Shown: piece by piece, positions 1-32,213 of the stretch
Layout: the number at the start of each line of letters is the position of its first letter
How positions within the stretch are numbered: the stretch's first letter is position 1
DNA from: Paragordius varius
Lineage: Eukaryota; Nematomorpha
Length of the DNA: 64,000 nucleotides
Reading direction: 5' to 3'
Assembly: GCA_964247055.1 (NCBI GenBank)
Contig: OZ176055.1
Coordinates: 9,052,001 to 9,116,000, forward strand
Program-made: the position numbers and the translations under genes
Notes under the pieces: model-generated
What the model saw: only the letters and a program-made list of their open reading frames with translations
Told to the model about the DNA's origin: nothing
Database searches by the model: none

Positions 1-907
1 AAATGGGTCAAACTCGACCTAAGAAATTACCTACCTACCTACCTTATCCATAAAATATGAAATATCAAACTTTTTTTATATTTCGACGCATAATTGTTAT
101 ATGCAAACCTTTGCAATGGTTTCAATTTGTTTCATATTATTCTAAATATTTAATTTTAAACACTCGTGGGCTCCGCAAATTATATTTTCTACTAATTTTC
201 ACAAAATAGCTTTAATTCTATTTATTTTAACTTTGTTTGCCCAAAATTTTAACATCAAACTTTTATATTATAACTCTGACGTGATAAAATTGAGCATCAT
301 CAAATTATAGAGAAACCTTGTTTTTATAATATCTTAAGGCGTTATACCATTTCCACCATGCCTCAAAATAGAATGAAGTGCGATTCAACAAAATTTTACT
401 GAAAATTAAATTTTCGTATATATCGTTTAAAATTATTTTCAGTTTAAATCAAAATTTCGCTTATAATTAAATTTTCTCGCACAATCTCGGCATTTTTGCG
501 TCTATTTAAAAAAATCTAATATCATAAAAATATTGATTTTTCTTTTTATAGGTAGTTTATGATAGATTTTAGTGATATTTAAAGAAGCTTAGAGCTTCCC
601 CAAAAAATAAATATCCCAGCTCTTCCTACCCGTAAACTGGTCTGGACTCTATTTTATAAATATGCATTTATCGAATAAAAAATATATATCTTAAAAACAT
701 TTATTTATCGATTCGTATGTTTTCGCATCAAAGAGAATACAACATTTTTTTAAAATAATAATATGTTATATATATATATATATATATGCATATAAAAATA
801 AAATACCATTATATTGTATATTTGAAATTTTAAAAATATGTTGATTTATTTTTATAAAATTATAATTAACACATGGATTTTACAATCTAAACGCTTAAAT
901 CTTATCC
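1..907. other. Intergenic, AT-rich, with a MITE-C end fragment
   Basis: No coding region was recognised. Bases about 100-180 resemble the right-hand part of the ~570-bp MITE-C family found at 13.2, 31.0 and 47.3 kb (a gcaaac...tgcaatggttt stretch followed by a decayed terminus). A short TA microsatellite lies at about 765-787. The last bases form the 5' flank of the ribosomal protein gene; no clear promoter motif was seen. Confidence 0.5.
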
Positions 908-1765
908 ATGCCTGCTGTATCTGTAAAAGACGTAGACCAACAGGAATTCGTTGATGAATTAGCTTCTTTTATCAAAAAGTATGCATTTTAGATCTCTTAC
1001 ATGTATTTTTACATGTTTGGTTTGCAAATTTGCTATAAAATTATGGTTTTAAATTAATGCTTATAAAACCTTTCCATTAATTTAGGAGTGGGAAAATAAA
1101 GCCGCCAGAATTTGCTGAATATGTCAAATTAGGTACTATGAAAGAACTGGCTCCTTATAATGAAGATTGGTATTATGTACGTGCAGGTATAAAAATTTAT
1201 ATTGTAGCATCGATGGCAAGACATTTATATATTCGAACTCCTGCTGGTGTTGGTTCTTTTACCAAAATTTATGGAGGTATATTATGTGTTTGTTAAAATT
1301 ATTTTATAGCCCGTAAAAACAATGGAGTAATGCCAAGTCATTGGGTGCGTGGCTCCTCTTCTATAGCCAGAAAAGTTTTACAATCGCTTGAACAAATGAA
1401 CCTTATTGAAAAAGATAAAGTTAAAGGGTAATACATTTTGCCTATACACTAAAATTAATTATTAAGAATTAAAAGTTATATAATAGACAGATACATTTTA
1501 GTAAACCTTGATTTTTAAATAATTTTATTATTACAGTCATAGAATATGCTTCATTTCTATGCAATATTTTGTAACTAAAAATAGATTATATTTTCAAAAA
1601 ATCAATAAATGTATAATCTTATAAGTTTTACATTTTGTCTCTATAATTTTAACTTTTACTGTATTTAGTGGTCGTAAACTCACAAGTCAAGGGCGAAGAG
1701 ATTTGGACCGAATAGCTAATCAAATTCATAAGAGGAAACATGCAATTGATGTTGAAGATGAATAA
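908..1765 (+). CDS. RPS19: 40S ribosomal protein S19 (eS19)
   Basis: Component of the small ribosomal subunit, needed for pre-rRNA processing and 40S maturation. Five exons: 908-978, 1086-1186, 1208-1276, 1310-1427 and 1669-1765. Together they give 456 bases, 151 residues plus stop, normal for the family. Recognisable blocks are [74 protein letters not shown] and [16 protein letters not shown]. The start is the only Met before the conserved N-terminus. Introns 2 and 3 are only 21 and 33 bp; intron 3 contains an in-frame stop, so it must be removed, and removing intron 2 restores the family sequence exactly. Intron 4 carries a decayed MITE. The protein identification is essentially certain. 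Confidence 0.96.
1480..1663. mobile_element. Decayed MITE (family MITE-1) in RPS19 intron 4
   Basis: The right terminus reads tctctataattttaactttt followed by actgta, a diverged copy of the MITE-1 terminal inverted repeat seen at 2.7/5.3, 20.6-20.9 and 38.3 kb. The left end is too decayed to place exactly. It ends only a few bases before the splice acceptor of exon 5. Confidence 0.45.
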
Positions 1766-1770
1766 ATAAA
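1761..1770 (+). promoter_or_regulatory. Poly(A) signals overlapping the RPS19 stop codon
   Basis: Two overlapping AATAAA hexamers begin at 1761 and 1765, the first containing the TAA stop codon. If used, the 3' UTR would be only a few tens of bases long. Confidence 0.5.
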
Positions 1771-2076
1771 TATATCAAATACATCTTTTAAAAATATCTA
1801 TCACGCACAAAAGGGTTAAATGTGTTATTATTCGTTTATAAAATATAATGTGATTAATTATTACATTTTACGTTTGGTGTCTCTTTAATTTTGTTTTCTG
1901 AAAGCTTTTTAGGCAATTTTATATAATTGTATACGTAAACACCGCAACTTATTATAAAATTTAATTATATTTTGCAATATCCTCTTGTTTTACAAGATAC
2001 TTTTCTCGTTATATAAGAATTTAAAATTATGAATACAATCAACAATTAAATTTTAACTAACAATTATTGACTAAAG

Positions 2077-2200
2077 CAGCGGTTTTTTAAAATGGGGGCG
2101 ATGCCCCCAACCTTTCAAATCGTTATCGCCCTACAATAATTGCCAAGTTGTTAGGATTTGAGTTTTATATGGCTCGCCGGCCCTTTGATTATTAAACATC
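2077..2200 (+). mobile_element. Solo hAT-type terminus
   Basis: Begins CAGCGGTTTTTTAAAATGGG, followed by GCGATGCCCCC. The CAGxGGTT start and GC-rich hairpin are typical of hAT transposon ends. No matching right end was found nearby, so it is probably a fragment. It lies in the RPS19 downstream spacer (1766-2801), where nothing else was recognised. Confidence 0.4.
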
Positions 2201-2809
2201 AGGAAGTAAGGACCTTCTTAATAACGCTGTTTGCACTGTCTTTAGAAAATTCACTTGAGTTTATATTTTCTTATGTTCTACTGATAACATATCTAACCTT
2301 GCCTTATCCATTTATTACAATATAAGTTAAAATTAACATAAATTTTGCCATTTTCTCGGCCATTTGCTAGTTTGAATGAAGAAAAAATAGTGTGGAAATT
2401 TTTATGCTTTTAAATATTGAAGCTAGATGAAACAAGCCTTTGATTTACAAGGTTTTAACTATATTAAAATTTTTCTAAAAAGCTGAGTGCTTTGTTTTTT
2501 GCGCTACTTATTTATACTTTAGGAATTCACAAACTGTATTTTTGATCTAATTTTCAAATTACAATGATATAAACTAAAAACACCATTATTCGGGTCGTAT
2601 AAAAGCGAGTTAAATATTATATATTTGATCCGTTATAACAATTTTATCTTATATACTAATTTAATCTGAGGCGTTTTCGGAACAATTATTTTACAAATTT
2701 GAAATTATACGGAAAAAAGTTAAAAATATAAAGACATATATTTTTCTAAAGTACAACCTTTTAAATCTTGATTTTTTTCAAATATAACACATTGTTTTAA
2801 ACGCCAAAG

Positions 2810-5143
2810 CAGTGATACTCAAACCGCGGCCCGCGGGCCGCATGCGGCCCTAAGAGTGCTTTAAAATTGCCCTTTAACACATAAACGAATTTTCGATTAT
2901 TTTAATATTAATTTATTTTCTTTAGATTTCATTTTGGTAGTTTTTATTTTTTTACCCAATTCGATATGTAGACAAATTTCCCTACATTAAAATAATTTCA
3001 AAATTTTGGCACACGTTCTTTCTGTATTCTATTTTCTTTTTTATTTTGAAATTTTTATTGCATTCCTTTTTTGTATTTAAGCAAGCCTTTCACCCAAACT
3101 TGCATATACATAATCTTTTCATAGCTGCCTCATTTTATATAACTCATTCCCATAAAATATTTTTTAAATCCACATCATTAAATTTCGACCTGTTTTTTTA
3201 TAGCATATCAAATCCTATTTTTTTGAAAAAATTTACATAATATTTAACCATAAATATAAAGGATGTAATTTAATGCTAAAAAACGTAACCCTTTAAAAGT
3301 ATGGGAAGAAAAATTCTTTCTCGTTTAAAATAAAAATTTTGTTACCAGCCTTATATGTAAGGACAACATAATTATAAAAAAATACAATATTGAAAGAATT
3401 TTACAATCCATTTTTCAATTACCAGAAAATGAGGAAAAACGAAAAATATAAAAAGATTAAGGAATTGTACAAAGGAAAATCTATTATGTCCATAGCTTTC
3501 TCCCAGGGAAAAGTTGTATAATTAGAATATGAAACCGTTTACTGATTTCTAACTAAAAGAATGTCAAATAAATGGTTGCACTTTTTTAAATTCCATATAA
3601 AGATCAAATCATGAGGCAAATTAAAAAACTTCAACTTTCTGAACATGTGCTGGACGCATTGAAGATATGTATTAATATCTTTTTGGCTCCGAAAAACAGC
3701 AAATATTTTAGTATTGATTCTAGCACTGATATTAGTACAACACCTCAATGTGCTCTTTTTGTAAGATTTTGCAACGGCAACATAATCAACGATAAATATT
3801 TAAAATTTTTACTAATGAATAATACCACGAAAGGAAAAGATTTTCTCGAAATAATTAATACTTTTTTCGCTAATAATGGTATATCTATGAAAAATCGGTT
3901 TCGATCTGCACAGATGGCTGTCCCTCTATGATTGGAATAACCAAATGATTTATTCCTCTTTAAAATATTTTATCCTTTCACTGCTTTATTCATCAAACTT
4001 GGTTTCGCGTGTAAAAGATGAATCACTCAATTCAGTAATTTAAACGGTTGTGAATATAGTTAACCACATCCGTGGCAGAGAATTCAACCGCCGTAAATTC
4101 AAAAACCTTCTGAAAGATATCCACAGTGAGTTTGATTATATACTTTTGTACATTGCTGTGAGATGGCTAAGCCTTAGCAAAGTACTGAATAGATTTTTTG
4201 TTTTAAGACATGAAATTTTACATTTATAAAAGATAACAGAAAGTTTGACGAGGAAATTTATATAGACATATGGTGGGTTTTATTACCCTACCTTTGCGAC
4301 ATTACTTATAAACTTTTTCAATACGTCGTCAAGGAAGCAAAATAATAACCCAATTTGCTAATGAAATATCTTTCAAAAATTAATAATATAAACTAAATTT
4401 TATAAATCAAACACTTCTGTATTCAACGCTTAAAACGATTCATGAAGAAAATATGGAATTTACCGCGGAGATTAATTTAATAATAGATCATCTAACATTT
4501 TTATCTAATGAGTCAGTTTCAAAAATTAAGATATATTAAATATTGCTTAAAACTCTTTGAATATGCATGGCATATGGATATATCCATCATTAAGCGACTT
4601 GAGCACTTCGGTTTTGATCAGGCGCATATCATTAAAGACGTAGGTTTTAAAAATTCCAATTTGGATATTCAAAGAGAATCGTAGAGAGGAAAGATAAGTA
4701 TAGTTTTGGCAAGATGTGCCAAAATATGAAAATATAAAAAAATGTGCTGAAGTTATCCTAACTCTTTTTCCCTCAACTTATACGTGCAAAACGTCATATT
4801 CAAAAATAAAATATCTCAAGAAGACATACAGAAACTGCTTAACCGATGTTCATATGGACGACGTATTAAGATTGGCCTGTCATGAGGTGAAACCAAATTT
4901 GTAAAAAAATATTGGTTAATATCGAAATAAAATTTTTTATCAAAATATTTTAATTTTTTAAACTAAATGGTAAACCAGTTTTTAGCTGGATTTACATGCG
5001 ATCCGCAAAAAATTCATTGTGCTGATTTAGAGTATAAATATGTGCTATGTGTTAAATAGCTATGGAATTATTATGAGGGAATGGCCCTCGAAAAAAAAAT
5101 ATATTTTATTTGGCCCGTCAAATTTTTTGGGTGAGTACCACTG
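2810..5143 (+). mobile_element. hAT DNA transposon, decayed
   Basis: The 2334-bp element is bounded by a perfect 8-bp target duplication CGCCAAAG at 2802-2809 and 5144-5151, the hallmark length for hAT. The left end starts CAGTGATACTCAAACC and the right end reads as CAGTGGTACTCACCC on the other strand. The centre encodes remnants of a ZBED5/SCAND3-like transposase: at 3611-3931, DSSTDISTTPQCALFVRF and then FANNGISM resemble the D(E)STDIS and GLSW blocks of that subfamily, and a stretch at 4716-4904 resembles the C-terminal dimerisation region. Stops and frameshifts interrupt the rest. No intact transposase remains. Confidence 0.85.
3611..3931 (+). pseudogene. hAT transposase fragment
   Basis: A 106-codon open segment of the transposase inside the hAT element. 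It carries a DSSTDIS motif containing the first catalytic Asp, followed by CALFVRF. This matches the RNase H-like core of the ZBED5 / zinc-finger BED subfamily. Reading frames before and after are broken. Confidence 0.7.
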
Positions 5144-5529
5144 CGCCAAAGTATAGAATAGAGATGTATATCAGTAAATTAATTACCTATTCTACAATTG
5201 TTATTATATATTTTTAATAGAATAAATTTAGGCTTAAAAAGTATGTTTGTCATTTGGAAAAAACATTTTATCTTTATATTTTACTTTTTGTCCGTATAAT
5301 TTCAATATTACTGTAAAATATGCAAAAAGTTGATGTCGGTTTTTGGGGAAGGCAGACTAACGGTAATAACATATTCACTATTTTTATGAATTGAATATTT
5401 ATGAACCCGTTATATGTAGATTTTAACGGTTCGCATAGCTTTCGCTAAATGACATTCAAAACATTTTTTGAAATGGTTACTTACATTTTTTTTGGATTTT
5501 CGAAATGTGCCTCAAAAATTGTATCGCCC

Positions 5530-6725
5530 AGCTCATATCAATTAATCCAATGCAATTCGCCTTTTAACGGGTAAAAGCACAATCGATCCTATTTTCCTAC
5601 TAAGACAAATACAAGATATATCGCAAAAGGTCTTAAACTTTCCATCTTTTAGTCGATTTAGAAACGGCTTACGACTCAATACCTAGAGCACTAATAATAG
5701 AATCACTGCGCTACAACAACGTAGATGAAGATACCATTAAATTAATCATGTTAATCTACACCAACTCAATAATTGTGTTCTTACACCTGCCTGGAATTCA
5801 GAGTATTGTAGTATTAATACCGGGCTGCATCAGGGGTCTGTTTTAATCCCTCTTCATTTTATATATTAGATTATATTACAAAAGACCTTAGAGAAGGGCT
5901 TACCGTATGAAATTCTTTACGCAGACGATCTCATGCTTACTGCAGAAACTATTTGATTAATCGAAAATAAATATTTAATGTGGTTAAAACAATTACAAAA
6001 ACAAAGTCTTAGGATCAATACAAAAAAAACCGAAATTCTAATCACAGGAGATGCGCATAAAACTATCAAGTACCCAAATAAACTCACTTTACCATATGCT
6101 TTATCGATACCTTTGCCAATACCTACTCCGCGTACTTCAAACTTTAATGCAGACAAACTAAAAATTGTAACATCTTTTCCATATCTTGGCGATTATGTAG
6201 CATCTGATGGTTCTTTGAGGGATGCCATTTAGAATCAGACAGGGATGGGCCAAATACAATTAATTAAAATATATTTTAACTAATAAAATATCAAATCGAA
6301 TCATAAAATCAAGATATACAAAATAGAAATAAGACCAGCTATGACATACGCTATAAAAACCTGGGCCCTTACAGCAACAGACTTACTAGAGCTAAATATC
6401 ACATGCTAAATATCTGCAACAATAATCTTGATAATACCACAAAAAGAGTATAACCCATATCTCTGTTCATTCAGCGCAACCGATTGCGATATTATGGGCA
6501 TATCCAACGTATGAATTCCGATAACTGGGTACAAAAAATACAACATTTAAGCATACCCGGCCCAAACAGAAAAGGCCGCCCTAAATTCACATGGTCCAAA
6601 CATCTGACCCAATATCTATCACAATTTAATATTGAACAATAACAAGTCTTTAATATAACATTGTTCAGAAAGTTAGTGCATGGAAACCCCAGATACCCTG
6701 GGACCTAAAACGAATGGATGGTTGA
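5530..6725 (+). mobile_element. Decayed LINE (reverse transcriptase and 3' region)
   Basis: Fragments of a non-LTR retrotransposon ORF2 in order: STIDPIFLLRQIQ, DLETAYDSIPRA, GLHQGS, EILYADDLM (the catalytic YADD at about 5918-5935), LRINTKKTEIL, FPYLGDYVASDGSLRDAI (about 6175-6232), then RLRYYGHIQRM and GRPKFTWSKHLTQYLS near 6480-6630. The downstream blocks are the usual C-terminal motifs of jockey/RTE/craniofacial-type LINEs. Several stops and frame changes show it is dead. The 5' part is missing or unrecognisable (5152-5530 shows nothing else). Confidence 0.75.
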
Positions 6726-6764
6726 TTAATATCGCTTTTAATTATTTTCGAGAATTTTGTTATG

Positions 6765-7446
6765 ATTAATATTTTTTAATTTGGGTAACTGGTTGCCCTA
6801 ATTCAAATTTAAATTGATATTTTTTAAGAATTATTAAAAAGGACTGCCCCCTATTATTATTCTATTTTAATAAAATAATTTAAATATTTTAATAATTATT
6901 GTTTATAAAAAAAGTTCCATTTCAAAATATTTTGACGCCATTTTTATTTTAACACTTTTCACAAAAATATCATGCTTTTTGGTTTCAACGACAAAAATAT
7001 TTTTTTTACAGTAAAAATTGAAATTCTATGCAAAAACTAAAATACAAAGACTTTTTTAAACAACGATATTTTCTTGATTTTTTCTATATTACCCATATAA
7101 ATTTTTTTCCCCTTATTTTACATCCCAAAACGATCTATGTAGAAAAATCAAGGTTTAAAAAAGTACTGTTTTTACAAAATATTCATATTTTAGTTAATAT
7201 GTTTTGTCTTTATAATTTAGAAATAATAAGGGCAAAAAAATGATTAAATTAACATAATAGTTTTTATTGTTACAATACTGTGTAAACTTCTTAGCCTGAA
7301 ACCATAAAATAAAGTCATATTGGATTAGTTTTTTTATATGTACGTGCAAACTTTTATAATGTATTCAACACATTCCATATATTACCGGGGATGCACTCCG
7401 ATTCGGATCGAAGGAAAATAAATATATTTGAATTAAAAAGTGTTAT
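6765..7446. mobile_element. Decayed MITE-C copy, possibly with a MITE-1-like insert
   Basis: The outer parts match the ~570-bp MITE-C family: aaaaaaagttccatttcaaa and gacgccatttttatttta near 6905-6955, and ttcggatcgaaggaaaataa near the right end. In the middle, cagtaaaaattgaaattcta (about 7009) resembles a MITE-1 terminus, suggesting a nested insertion. The ends are too diverged for a confident boundary. Confidence 0.4.
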
Positions 7447-8123
7447 GAAATATAATTTTTAAAAATTTATTCACGATTAGGCTATATATTGACTATCATT
7501 TTTGATATAAACATCATATCATAATTATATGTACAAAAGCTCTTGGCCAAATATATATATATATATATATATATGCGTTTGGGTATATACGTGTAAAATA
7601 AAATTATCATAATAAATTATTAATAATGAAAAAAAAAGATGACAACCGGAATAAATAATTGGGATTTTGATGGCATATAAATCATCGTTTATAGTTTAGT
7701 ATGAAAAATATAACGAAAGAGGCAGTAAAAATTAAGCATGCACCCTAACATTAACCAACTTTGATGTCTTTCATGAGATATACACACACATGTAAAATGT
7801 TGTTTAAACATATGGCTAGTATATAATATATACCAAATAATATAATTATTAAAATAATCACACTTAAGGTTAAGATCAATCAATCAAAAACAGTGCGATA
7901 AAAATCTGGAGAAAAATTAAATAATTTTTTGATCGACATAGATGTATATAGATATAATTGACATAAATTGATTAGATGGCTAAATTTTAAATAAATTTTA
8001 ATTTTTGGGTCAGTCGAATCAGAATCAAAAAAAATAAAATTTAAGATAGTTGGAAATAATGAAATTGGATTACAAAGATGTGTATCTCTCCTCTATTTTC
8101 TCTCTTTTCTACACAAAATTTTT
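7447..8123. other. 3' flank of the ATPase gene
   Basis: AT-rich sequence downstream of the Na+/K+-ATPase stop codon, with a TA microsatellite at about 7551-7574. It probably includes the 3' UTR. No other gene or clear element was seen. Confidence 0.4.
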
Positions 8124-29012
<20,889 letters not shown>

Positions 29013-31039
29013 CCAAATATGGAAGATTTATAATTGGTTGGACAAAAATCGATGAGATTCTCTTATATTTGTAAAAATCGATATATCCGATTTGGAATGT
29101 GATATAAATGAATGAATTAAAAACAAATGGCCTTTATGTAATTTTTGATAGAAATATCATATATTTTTAACATTGTATTCCGATGAATATTTTAAATTTA
29201 AAATTGAGTTGGTAAGAGAAATATTTTAAGTTATTATTTGGATTAATATATTATTATAAAACAGGAGGGTTATCAGTTAAAACTATTTTTGAAAGTTCTA
29301 AGCTATTGGCCTATGTCATAATAATATTATAGTTTTAAAATTTACATTTGCATCCCTGTAAAAACTTGTTATAAACTTAAGCCCATAAAGCAACTGGGCG
29401 CATTCAATATTGATTTTTTCATTTATTTCTAAATAAGTCAATCATTGCCTATTATCTTTTTTGAACTGGGCCGCTTTGGCCACGCTTTTATCACGTTTTT
29501 TTCAATCAAAAATCCCAAAAATATTACTTGAATCAATCTGGAAATACCTCGTTTAAGGTGACACATTGTATCCCAGAGTTTAACACTTCATGTTTTCATT
29601 TTTTTGTCCTAGCTGTGCTGTTTTAAAAATTTTAGTTAAAATTTAATTATTACATTGTTTTCATAAATAAATAAGCTAAATTCTTTACTGTTTTGTGAGT
29701 TAAAGCCTAAACTTGGGACAGCTCAAAAACACGAATGAAACAAACAGCTAATATTAAATCAAAATATATCAAATTTATGTTGGTAATATGTAGCCTCTAA
29801 GATTTTAAAATTAATTATTTACATTTTAAAACCATAATATACATTTATTTGCGTGTTGTATTAGCGAATTAAAAAACTTTATAGAAAAAAATAACGGCGA
29901 AAAGTTCTAGATGATGATTTTTTTTACAATTATAAATTTATCAAAATTTTTGTATAATGTGCCTAAAAGGCTAAATATTTTAGATTCGGATTATTCATTA
30001 AATTTTTTTAAGATATATTAAAAATCGCTCTGGGATACAAAGTTAAAAAGTTTTTAATTAGCTTCTGGGAGCTAAACTTTGTAAATTACATTCTAGCATA
30101 AAAATCGTTATTTTGAATATAAAATTTTTGTGCCTTACTATTAAATTTTTTCTACATTATTTGTTTTATATATACGGCTATCATAGCTGAGTCACTATAA
30201 TTTAGTGTCTGTCTGATTATCTAAATTTAAAATATATATTAACATATCTCCGTTCCGCATTATAGCTTTGGACCTCATTTTATAGAAAAATACGATATAT
30301 TGCCAAAACCCTGGGTACTGAAAATATTTTTAATCGTTATATTTAAATCTGGAAAAATTTTGCCTTTGCATTTGGGTGATTTTTCAAATTCTTGGGATGG
30401 ATATTATTATAAGAGTGGTATTGGTATTTATGCTTTTTTATAGGGGTATGGCTTATCCCTTAATTTGCAACATGAATAGAAACAACATTTCACATTATTA
30501 ATCAAATATTGATTTATATAAGAAACGCGTAAATTTGGTTAAATTTGGTTAAATTTCTTAACTGTTACATTATCAGTGCAGACAAAATGAATATCCTGAT
30601 GAAACTATTAATAAAAAATGCAGGATTCTTATGCTATGTTGGGGGTTGCCATTTAAAAAAGTTAATTCCACTTTTATGGTAATTACTATATGGCAACAAG
30701 TCGGACAATTAACGCATATACCAAAAAATATTTTGGTAAAAGTGGTTCATTTTAAAAAAATATCATATAAATATATACTTCTTTTAAATTATATATTTAT
30801 GTTCATAAAGTCTCAAATTTTGAATGCCTATAAAATAGGATGATGATTTAAAACAAAGGCATATGTGCGGAAATTGATCGATATGCTAGATTTTGCATCA
30901 AAATAAAAACGTATTTTATGAAAGGTGGAAATGGCAAAGAACATTTTATTTATAAAACAGTTTTCAATTTAATTGTGAAAATTTATATAACCTTTTAATC
31001 AATTCTTAGGCCAACCTATTAGCTGGTTGAAAAAATTTT
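29013..31039. other. Upstream flank of the ATPase gene
   Basis: AT-rich sequence 5' of the first coding exon. It should contain the 5' UTR exon(s) and promoter, but none could be located by eye. Apart from the inverted-end element at 29.6-30.0 kb, nothing was recognised. Confidence 0.4.
29569..30040. mobile_element. Possible MITE with TTGTATCCCAGAG ends
   Basis: TTGTATCCCAGAG at the left and CTCTGGGATACAA at the right form 13-bp perfect inverted ends about 470 bp apart. No second copy was found in the window, so the family is unproven. Confidence 0.4.
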
Positions 31040-31609
31040 AACACTTGGATACAACACATTCATTTTAGTCCTTCGATTTAATTTGGGGTAGTTAAATACC
31101 CCAGGCCTGCTTAAAATTAATTCTTTAAACATATGGAAAATATCGAAATCATGGAAAAATTTTGCACTTACATAACATTAATATAACAGAAATATATAAA
31201 AAAATTTATTCAAAAATACTTGAAATTACTTATTTTAAGCTAAAACCGAAAGGTAAAAATTTAGTCGTGCAATAGTAAAATTGAAAAATAATACAAAATA
31301 AACCGCTTTTCCTATATCTATCAATGTTAGATGTAATTTAAAAAAAAATAGCTTTAATTTTACCCTTAAAATTAAATGAACACGATATTTTGCAAAAATT
31401 TTGTAAAATAAAAATGGCGTCGAAGTAGTTAGACATGGAACTTTTTTTTCATAACAAAATTTTGTTTAGATATTTTGGCATATTTATATCATTTTAATTA
31501 GGATACAGGTATAAATTTAAATTGGGACCGTTTCCTTTACTAGTTTTATAAAAATCCTAATTCAAATTTAGTCTGGGGTATTTAGATCCCCAATTTGAAT
31601 CGAAGTGTT
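31040..31609 (-). mobile_element. MITE-C copy, inverted orientation
   Basis: About 570 bp, bounded by AACACTTGGATAC and CCCCAATTTGAATCGAAGTG followed by TT. It is the reverse complement of the copy at 13245-13812, and its inner block aaaatggcgtcgaagtagtt matches. The 31610-32207 interval beyond it shows nothing further. Confidence 0.8.
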
Positions 31610-32207
31610 AAATATATAAAAAAATTCGTTTTCACGCCTTAAAATACCCAAATTACATTAAAATTAAATTATGCTAAAATATAAATTTTTGAGAAAAGCA
31701 TGCATTTTCTATAAAATTACCTATTTTGATTTCAAAATCTTGAGTATAAAAATTCCATCGTTTTTGTTTGTTAAGAAATACCCTTTCGAAGGCTTGTATT
31801 TAAGACTTTCGACGCCCACATTAAAAAATATAATTTTTTTGCCTTTTAAATAGGATATTATAATAATTCGTGCCTACTATGTACTCTATATGGGAAAGCG
31901 GTTTTAAGTTAAGGGGAAAAAATCTACGAAAAATTAACATAAATATTTGCATGCACTTAGCGCAATACACTTTATCCCTGGCCTTTTATCTTTTTTTGAA
32001 CCAAAAGGTAATTATAGAACAATTAGCACATCATGATTTCAAGCAAATATTTATAAGACATATATATAAGAGAGTTTGAAAAAATGAGCTAAGTTAGTTT
32101 GCATTTTTGACGCTTTCTGCCTGCATAAAATTATTTAATTCTCAAGTTTTATAAATTATATCACAGTATCTCTTCAACTGGATCTATTTTACAAACAATT
32201 TCCATGT

Positions 32208-32213
32208 TTTATT
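32208..32213 (-). promoter_or_regulatory. Poly(A) signal overlapping a stop codon
   Basis: AATAAA on the minus strand overlaps the TAA stop of the exoribonuclease gene, the same arrangement as in RPS19. Confidence 0.45.

Larger units (their letters stand above)
2689..5318. mobile_element. MITE-1 copy split by a hAT insertion
   Basis: Left terminus: ttttacaaatttgaaattat followed by acgg. Right terminus: ccgtataatttcaatattac followed by tgtaaaa. These are mutual inverted repeats. Without the hAT insertion (2810-5143) and its duplicated target, the element is about 290 bp, like the copy at 20.6-20.9 kb, whose internal sequence it also matches (ataaagacat, aaatcttgattttt, gcaaagtata). It is older than the hAT insertion. 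Confidence 0.65.
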
